Shown here piece after piece: positions 52,288-57,980 of a stretch of 57,980 nucleotides of DNA; within the stretch, counting starts at the first letter, position 1; every line of letters begins with the position of its first letter. The notes under the pieces were generated by a model, which worked only from the letters and a program-made list of their open reading frames with translations, was not told the origin of the DNA and made no database searches. This DNA is from Porphyromonas sp. (lineage in GTDB: Bacteria > Bacteroidota > Bacteroidia > Bacteroidales > Porphyromonadaceae): assembly GCA_029983505.1 (NCBI GenBank), contig JASBZK010000010.1, positions 1 to 57,980 of the forward strand. The letters are read 5' to 3'. The translations under genes were made by a program, and so were the position numbers.

Positions 52288-54069
52288 ATGAGATTTCGCC
52301 ACTTTTTCCCCATACTCATTCTCTCCGCCCTCTTGGTCTCCGGTTGCCGGGACAAAGGCAGCTCGGAGACGGAGGTTTTGGAGATCTTCCACACCTCCGA
52401 CATCCACGGCAATATCCTCACCGAAGACCTCGTCAATGGCGGAGACGCAGCGGGCGGTCTTTCGCGCGTCTCTTCCGTCGTTACCTCGTACCGGAGGTCG
52501 GGTTCCGAAGTCCTCCTCCTCGACGGCGGCGACCTCCTACAGGGGGATCCGTCCGTGTACTACTACAACTACGTCGACACCCTCTCCAAGCACTTCGCGG
52601 CTCAGGTACTCTCTTTTATGCAGTACGACGCGATGACGGTCGGCAACCACGACTTCGAGACGGGACACTCCGTGTACGACCGCTTCGGCAGAGAGACCTC
52701 CTTCCCCCTCCTTGCTGCCAACGCTGTAAGCGACACGGTGAGCCATACGCCCTATTTCAAGCCGTATGCCGTCTTCCAAAAAAGGGGCAGAAAAATAGTC
52801 GTCCTCGGACTTACGACCCCGTCTTTGGTTCATAATCTGCCGCCCTACCTCATCAGCGGCATCTATTTCGAGGATCAGATCGCGACGGCAAAAAGGCTTC
52901 TCCCCGAGATTTTGGAGCAGAAGCCGGATCTCTTTATCGCCCTCATCCACTCCGGCAGCGGCAACCCCGACGAGAAGAGCGATTCGCTCGCCGCAAATGT
53001 CGGCTATGACTTGGCTCGCGCCGTGCCGGAGATCGACCTCATCCTCTCCGGTCACGACCACCGCGCCAATGTCGACTCCGTACCCCACGAAGACGGCTCT
53101 AAGACCTACCTCCTCAATCCCGGCGGTGGCGGTCTCTTCCTCTCTCATGCCACGGTCACATTCGACACCAAAGACGGACACACTGCCGTCTCCCTCAAGC
53201 CCGAACTCTTAGCCCTTGAGGAGTACACCGCAGACCCCTCTTTCGTCCAAAACTTCACCCCTCAGCTCAACGCCGTCAAGCGGTATGTCTCCGAGCCCGT
53301 GGGTGAGCTTACGGCACCGCTCGACAGCAGAGGTGCGCTCTTCGGACCCAACACATTCATCGACCTCATCCAGCAGGCCCAGCTCGCCGTATTCCCTGAG
53401 GCGGATGTTTCCATGACGGCACCCTTAAGCGACGAAGTGAGCGTGCCGGCAGGCAAGGTATTGAGGAAAGACCTCTTCAAGCTCTACCGCTACGAGAATA
53501 TGCTCTATCTGATGCGGCTTCGAGGCTCCGAGATAAAGAATTATCTCGAAGAGAGCTACGGACGGTATTTCCACACTATGTCGTCTGCCTCGGATCCTAT
53601 GCTCATCATCGACGAGAATAAGAGAGGGGGCGCCTATTTGCCCTTAGCGGAGCCGATCTTTAACTTCGACACGGCAGCCGGTCTCGGTTATGTCGTCGAC
53701 CTCTCCCGCCCCCGCGGAGAGCGCGTCCACATATCGACGGTGATCAAAGCCGATACCGTACGGGCATTCAGCCCGGACTCGGACTATCTCGTCGTCCTGA
53801 ACTCGTACCGGGGCAGCGGCGGAGGCGGGCTCCTCACGTCCGAGACCGGAGCCGGCATCCCGGCGGACTCCCTGCCGGGAAGACTTGTCCGGGCAGAGTA
53901 TAAGGATATGCGGCGCTTCGTCGGCGATTTCCTCTCCGCCCATAACCCCTACGAGCCCCGCATCATCTCCTCCTGGAGACTGATACCGGATGTGTGGACG
54001 CGTCCCGCCATCCTTAGGGACAGCAAGGCTCTGTACGACTCGGAGGACTCTAACGGCAAAAAGAAATGA
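52288..54069 (+). CDS. 5'-nucleotidase / metallophosphatase lipoprotein (UshA-like)
   Basis: 593 residues with a lipoprotein signal ending LLVSGC (Cys20). The metallophosphatase domain has HTSDIHGN, LDGGDLLQGDP, VGNHDFE, IHSG and LSGHDHR, all the dimetal ligands. The C-terminal 5'-nucleotidase domain (about 330-580) includes RKDLFKLYRYENMLYLMRLRGSEIKNYLE and YLVVLNSYRGSGGGGLL, the substrate-binding region. It hydrolyses nucleotides or UDP-sugars outside the cytoplasm, probably to salvage nucleosides. manC starts within its stop codon (ATGA). Confidence 0.92.
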   Translation: MRFRHFFPILILSALLVSGCRDKGSSETEVLEIFHTSDIHGNILTEDLVNGGDAAGGLSRVSSVVTSYRRSGSEVLLLDGGDLLQGDPSVYYYNYVDTLSKHFAAQVLSFMQYDAMTVGNHDFETGHSVYDRFGRETSFPLLAANAVSDTVSHTPYFKPYAVFQKRGRKIVVLGLTTPSLVHNLPPYLISGIYFEDQIATAKRLLPEILEQKPDLFIALIHSGSGNPDEKSDSLAANVGYDLARAVPEIDLILSGHDHRANVDSVPHEDGSKTYLLNPGGGGLFLSHATVTFDTKDGHTAVSLKPELLALEEYTADPSFVQNFTPQLNAVKRYVSEPVGELTAPLDSRGALFGPNTFIDLIQQAQLAVFPEADVSMTAPLSDEVSVPAGKVLRKDLFKLYRYENMLYLMRLRGSEIKNYLEESYGRYFHTMSSASDPMLIIDENKRGGAYLPLAEPIFNFDTAAGLGYVVDLSRPRGERVHISTVIKADTVRAFSPDSDYLVVLNSYRGSGGGGLLTSETGAGIPADSLPGRLVRAEYKDMRRFVGDFLSAHNPYEPRIISSWRLIPDVWTRPAILRDSKALYDSEDSNGKKK

Positions 54070-55154
54070 AAAGTACGCTCATACACAATCCCGCCGCCTA
54101 CTGCGTCATTATGGCGGGCGGCATAGGCTCGCGCTTCTGGCCCATCAGCCGATCGGAGAAGCCCAAGCAATTTCTCGACATCCTCGGCTCCGGCAAGACG
54201 ATGCTCGAAGAGACGTGCGACCGCTTTGAAGGTGTCGTACCTTTCGACCATTTCCTCGTGATGACGGGCGAGAAGTTTGAGGAGCAAACCCTGCGTCTCG
54301 TCCCGGCTCTCTCCCCCGCCCAAGTCCTTACGGAGCCCGTGCGGCGCAATACCGCGCCCGCCATCGCCTACGCAGCATACAAAGTCTTTGCCATCGACCC
54401 CGAAGCGGTTATGGTCATCACCCCGTCCGACCACTACATAGGAGACGAGAAGCGGTTCACTGAGACCCTCAACCAAGCCATAGAGTACGCCGCCACGCAC
54501 GACGAACTGCTTACGATCGGCATCAAGCCCACATACCCCGCCACGGGGTACGGCTACATAGAAGTCGACCCTGAGCGTCTCCACAAGGAGGGCATCGGGA
54601 AAGTGAGCCGCTTCAAGGAGAAGCCGGACTATGAGGAGGCCAAGAAACTGCTCCTGTCCGGAAACAACCTCTGGAACTCGGGGATGTTCGTCTGGAAGGC
54701 CTCCACCATCGTGGCCGCCCTCGAAAAGCACCTCCCGGAAGTGGCGGTTCGCTTTGCGGAGATAAAGGACTTCAACCGTGCAGGCGCCACAGAGAGCGTA
54801 CGCGAAGCCTTTGTGGGTAGTCCCTCCATCTCCATCGACTACGGCGTGATGGAGAAGGCGGACAACGTCTCGTGCGTCCTCGGAGACTTCGGTTGGGACG
54901 ACGTCGGCACCTGGAACAGCCTCCAGCGCCTCGAAGATCGGATAGAGCTCAAAGACGCCAACTGCATCTTCAGAGAAGACTCTCCGGATACCATCATCCG
55001 CACCACCCGTCCCGGGAAAAAGACCATCGCCATCGGTCTCAAAGACTACGTCGTCATCGACACGGACGATATCCTCTTCATCGCCCCCAAGGGGGACGAA
55101 GCCCGCCTTCACGACCTCCTCAAGCGTTACGCCAAAGAGACGGGAGCGGAGTAA
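54066..55154 (+). CDS. manC: Mannose-1-phosphate guanylyltransferase
   Basis: 362 residues, the short form without the phosphomannose isomerase domain. It makes GDP-mannose from mannose-1-phosphate and GTP in the cytoplasm. Signatures: MAGGIGSRFWPISRSEKPKQF at the nucleotide loop, TEPVRRNTAPAIAYAA, ITPSDHYI, and FREKPDYEEAKKLL-type lysine motif (FKEKPDYEEAKK here), then SIDYGVMEKADNVSCVLGDFGWDDVGTW. GDP-mannose feeds mannose and fucose incorporation into surface glycans. Translation is coupled to the preceding 5'-nucleotidase gene by a 4-bp overlap. Confidence 0.93.
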   Translation: MKSTLIHNPAAYCVIMAGGIGSRFWPISRSEKPKQFLDILGSGKTMLEETCDRFEGVVPFDHFLVMTGEKFEEQTLRLVPALSPAQVLTEPVRRNTAPAIAYAAYKVFAIDPEAVMVITPSDHYIGDEKRFTETLNQAIEYAATHDELLTIGIKPTYPATGYGYIEVDPERLHKEGIGKVSRFKEKPDYEEAKKLLLSGNNLWNSGMFVWKASTIVAALEKHLPEVAVRFAEIKDFNRAGATESVREAFVGSPSISIDYGVMEKADNVSCVLGDFGWDDVGTWNSLQRLEDRIELKDANCIFREDSPDTIIRTTRPGKKTIAIGLKDYVVIDTDDILFIAPKGDEARLHDLLKRYAKETGAE

Positions 55155-55160
55155 TCGATT

Positions 55161-55241
55161 TGGTACGGACATAGCGCATCTCCTCGGTCTGTGTCTTTTT
55201 GGGAAGAGACACAGACCGAAGTTTTTGCGTCGGTACGTACC
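55161..55241. repeat. TAC-NN-ACCG hairpin-repeat cluster 14
   Basis: TCGGTCTGTGTCT (55184-55196) and AGACACAGACCGA (55207-55219) form a perfect 13-bp stem with a 10-nt loop. Here the usual TAC has become CAC and the opposite arm has GTG, a paired change. Flanking units are TTTGGTACGGAC and CGGTACGTACC. It follows manC and lies before the alaS promoter. Confidence 0.8.
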
Positions 55242-55278
55242 CCGTTCGCCGGAGCTACAGGGTGCGGAGAAAAATTGG

Positions 55279-55286
55279 TATTTTTG
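55279..55286 (+). promoter_or_regulatory. -7 box TATTTTTG for alaS
   Basis: TATTTTTG matches TAnnTTTG, 40 bp before the alaS start and after the repeat cluster. No clear -33 TTTG. Confidence 0.45.
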
Positions 55287-55326
55287 TAGTCTGTAAAAAA
55301 GCAACACATACTCTCTACACACAGAT

Positions 55327-57957
55327 ATGATGACGGTAAACGAAATACGTCAAGCCTACCTCGATTTCTTCGAGGGCAAAGGGCACCACATAGTTCCCTC
55401 GGCTCCGATGGTCATCAAGGATGACCCCACGCTGATGTTCACGAACGCAGGGATGAACCAATTTAAGGACATCATCCTCGGCAATGCCCCCATCAAGTAC
55501 CCCCGTGTCGCCGACTCCCAGAAGTGCCTCCGCGTGAGCGGCAAGCACAACGACCTCGAAGAGGTGGGCAAAGACACGTACCACCACACGATGTTCGAGA
55601 TGTTGGGGAACTGGTCTTTCGGTGACTACTTCAAAGCCGAAATGATCCCTTGGGCGTGGGAGCTGCTCACCGAAGTCTACAAGCTCCCCAAAGACCGCCT
55701 CTACGTGACGATCTTCGAAGGCGCACCGGACGAAGGTCTGGAGCGCGACAAAGAGGCGTACGATATTTGGGCAAAAGTTTTGCCCTCCGACCGCATCATC
55801 GACGGCAATAAGCACGACAACTTTTGGGAGATGGGCGAGACCGGTCCTTGCGGTCCCTGCTCAGAGATCCATATCGACCTCCGCTCGGACGCTGAGCGCG
55901 CCAAGGTGAGCGGCAGAGACCTCGTCAACCACGACCACCCCCAGGTCATCGAGATCTGGAACCTCGTCTTTATGCAGTTCAGCCGCCTCGCCGACGGTCA
56001 CCTCGAACCCCTCCCCAATAAAGTCATCGACACCGGTATGGGTCTCGAGAGACTCTGTATGGCACTCCAAGGCGTAACGAGTAACTACGACACGGACGTC
56101 TTCAAGTCTCTGATCGATAAGATAAGTGCCCTCACGGGACTTCCGTACGGGCAAAAAGAAGAGACGGACATCGCCATGCGCGTCATCGCCGACCACGTCC
56201 GCACCATCGCTTTCTCCGTCACCGACGGACAGCTCCCCTCCAACGCCAAGGCCGGCTACGTCATCCGCCGCATCCTCCGGCGTGCGGTCCGCTATGCCTA
56301 CACCTTCCTCGGGCAGAAAGAGCCCTTTATGTACAAGCTCCTCCCCACCCTCTCTGCAAATATGGGCGGACACTACCCCGAGCTCAAAGCCCAGGAGGAT
56401 ATCATCTCGAAAGTCTTGATGCAGGAAGAGCAGTCTTTCCTACGGACTCTCGAGACCGGGATACAGCTCCTTGAGGGGCACATCGAACGGCTGAAGAGGG
56501 AAGGCAAGACGACCCTCGAAGGCGAGACGGTCTTCCTCCTCTATGACACGTACGGGTTCCCCGCCGATCTCACGGAGCTCATTCTCTCCGAGCAAGGTCT
56601 GGGTGCGGACTTGGACGGATTCGCAAACGCGATGCAGGGACAGAAGGACCGCGCCCGCTCTGCCGCCAAGACCGACGCCACCGACTGGGTAAGCATTCAC
56701 GAGGGCGAGACCGAGTTCGTCGGCTACGACCTCACAGAGTGCGACACGACGATCCTACGGTTCCGCGAAGTCGTCAAGAATAAGAAAAAACACCTCCAGG
56801 CCGTACTCGGCGAGAGTCCTTTCTACGCAGAGATGGGCGGTCAGGTGGGAGACACGGGTACCCTCCGCGGTCTGGAAGACGGGCAGGTCATCAACGTTCT
56901 CGACACCATTCGCGAGAATAACCTCCCCATCGCCATCATAGACCGCCTGCCGGACGACCCCACACAGACATTCCGCGCCGAGATTGACACCGAGCGCCGC
57001 CGCCGTATAGAGGCCAACCACTCCGGCACCCACCTCCTGCACGAAGCCCTTAGGGAAGTCCTCGGCACCCACGTGGAGCAAAAAGGCTCCTTCGTCTCGC
57101 CCGAAGAGCTTCGCTTCGACTTCTCTCATTTCTCCAAGATGACGGACGAAGAGATTCGCCGCGTCGAAGAGCGCGTCACGGAGATGATCCGGGCAGACTA
57201 CCCGCGCGACGAACACCGCCACGTCCCCATAGAGAAGGCCAAAGCCATGGGCGCTATGGCGCTCTTTGGCGAGAAGTACGGTGAGGACGTCCGCGTCATC
57301 CGCTACGGCGACTCCGTGGAGCTCTGTGGCGGCACGCATATTCCCTCCACCGGGATGATCGGGACGTTCCGCATCATTTCCGAAAGCTCCATCGCTTCCG
57401 GCATCCGCCGCATCACGGCCGTGACGGGCGTCGGTGCCGAAGAGTACCTCTACGCTCTGCAGGACGAGCTCCAAAAGATCCGCGAACTCTTCCCCTCCGC
57501 CCGTACCCTCTCCGCCATCGAGAAGATGCAGGAAGAGAATGCGGCTTTGAAGAAAGAAGTAGCCGCTTTCGAAGAGAAAGAAAAGAACGACTGGGTCAAG
57601 AAACTCCCTGACACCGTAGACGTCCGCCCCAACGGCGTCCGCATCTACCACACGCCTATGGGTGTCGTCCCCGCCGCTATGGCCAAAGACATCGCGTTTG
57701 GCATCAAAGCCGGGCACGCCGAAGAGGATTTCGCGTTCGTGGCTGCCTCCAAAGACGGAGACAAAGCCACCCTTACCCTGATGCTCTCCGATTCGCTCGT
57801 AGCCAAAGGCATGAACGCCGGCACCATAGTCCGTGAAGCCGCCAAGCTTATCCAAGGCGGCGGTGGCGGTCAGCCCGGCTTTGCCACGGCAGGCGGCAAG
57901 AACCCCGACGGCATACCGGGCGCGGTGATGAAGCTCATCGAACTGCTCAGCGCTTAA
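55327..57957 (+). CDS. alaS: Alanine--tRNA ligase
   Basis: 876 residues, full length. It charges tRNA-Ala in the cytoplasm. The class II catalytic domain (1-240) has FTNAGMNQFKDIILG, RVSGKHNDLEEVG, FEMLGNWSFGDYFK and the GMGLERL motif 3. The tRNA-recognition part follows (about 250-460). The editing domain (about 555-700) carries the zinc ligands HSGTHLLH and CGGTH. A coiled coil (about 735-760) and the C-Ala domain with GGGGGQPGFATAGGK end the protein. Two ATGs open the frame; either may be the start. It has its own promoter box and a terminator-like hairpin at the window's edge. Confidence 0.97.
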   Translation: MMTVNEIRQAYLDFFEGKGHHIVPSAPMVIKDDPTLMFTNAGMNQFKDIILGNAPIKYPRVADSQKCLRVSGKHNDLEEVGKDTYHHTMFEMLGNWSFGDYFKAEMIPWAWELLTEVYKLPKDRLYVTIFEGAPDEGLERDKEAYDIWAKVLPSDRIIDGNKHDNFWEMGETGPCGPCSEIHIDLRSDAERAKVSGRDLVNHDHPQVIEIWNLVFMQFSRLADGHLEPLPNKVIDTGMGLERLCMALQGVTSNYDTDVFKSLIDKISALTGLPYGQKEETDIAMRVIADHVRTIAFSVTDGQLPSNAKAGYVIRRILRRAVRYAYTFLGQKEPFMYKLLPTLSANMGGHYPELKAQEDIISKVLMQEEQSFLRTLETGIQLLEGHIERLKREGKTTLEGETVFLLYDTYGFPADLTELILSEQGLGADLDGFANAMQGQKDRARSAAKTDATDWVSIHEGETEFVGYDLTECDTTILRFREVVKNKKKHLQAVLGESPFYAEMGGQVGDTGTLRGLEDGQVINVLDTIRENNLPIAIIDRLPDDPTQTFRAEIDTERRRRIEANHSGTHLLHEALREVLGTHVEQKGSFVSPEELRFDFSHFSKMTDEEIRRVEERVTEMIRADYPRDEHRHVPIEKAKAMGAMALFGEKYGEDVRVIRYGDSVELCGGTHIPSTGMIGTFRIISESSIASGIRRITAVTGVGAEEYLYALQDELQKIRELFPSARTLSAIEKMQEENAALKKEVAAFEEKEKNDWVKKLPDTVDVRPNGVRIYHTPMGVVPAAMAKDIAFGIKAGHAEEDFAFVAASKDGDKATLTLMLSDSLVAKGMNAGTIVREAAKLIQGGGGGQPGFATAGGKNPDGIPGAVMKLIELLSA

Positions 57958-57978
57958 GCCCCGAAGCGGGGGCAAAAG
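57958..57978 (+). terminator. Probable start of the alaS terminator
   Basis: GCCCC (57958-57962) and GGGGC (57969-57973) make a short GC stem directly after the alaS stop. The window ends before any T-run could be seen. Confidence 0.4.
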
Positions 57979-57980
57979 GA

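Overview
The window reads as a chromosomal segment of a Bacteroidales bacterium, most like the Porphyromonadaceae. The grounds are two SusC/SusD (RagA/RagB-type) loci, an S46 dipeptidyl peptidase whose active-site numbering matches Porphyromonas DPP11, a Lys-C-like protease with a type IX secretion (T9SS) C-terminal domain, DUF2723/GT117 and DUF6029 proteins, metal-dependent KdsA, no Shine-Dalgarno sites, and TAnnTTTG (-7) boxes of the Bacteroidetes primary sigma factor. Base composition is fairly GC-rich throughout except for one small AT-rich island.

Layout. 1-200: SRP RNA and tRNA-Thr in tandem (minus). 290-551: a MITE-like element and a hairpin-repeat cluster. 578-5031: a minus-strand module of TlpA thioredoxin, DUF6029 outer-membrane protein and a two-domain Omp28 lipoprotein. 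5353-14116: a plus-strand SusC-SusD operon with two peptidase-family genes, a likely peptide-uptake locus. 14376-21582: nucleoside kinase, GH2 glycosidase, then kdsA, a nucleotidyltransferase and miaA. 21734-34311: a minus-strand run of a small acidic protein, GH125 mannosidase, M16 peptidase, thioredoxin protein, two lipoproteins, SusD and a SusC gene that is broken by one stop and three frameshifts. 34312-34852: about 540 bp without a recognisable gene. 34989-36256: cobalamin adenosyltransferase pair and tRNA-Arg. 36320-43614: a 10-bp-period tandem array, a GT2 glycosyltransferase whose stop codon lies in a MITE, GT117, a NodB deacetylase and a T9SS protease. 43780-48684: thioredoxin-like lipoprotein and purL. 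48785-49493: MITE remnant and an AT-rich vapXD-like toxin-antitoxin pair. 49502-57957: CYTH protein, dpp11, 5'-nucleotidase, manC and alaS.

The most striking feature lies between the genes. About fourteen loci, roughly one per 4 kb, carry clusters of a short motif, TAC-NN-ACCG (NN = GT, AG or GG) and its complement, arranged as inverted repeats that fold into strong hairpins. Several end in T-runs and look like intrinsic terminators. The sequence differs from copy to copy but the two arms change together, and one cluster lies in frame inside the M16 peptidase gene. I do not recognise it as a named repeat family.

Functionally the window joins protein and peptide acquisition (two SusCD loci with metallopeptidases, DPP11, T9SS Lys-C-like protease, M16 peptidase) with envelope sugar synthesis (KdsA, ManC, nucleotidyltransferase, GT2, GT117) and housekeeping genes (alaS, purL, miaA, SRP RNA, tRNAs).
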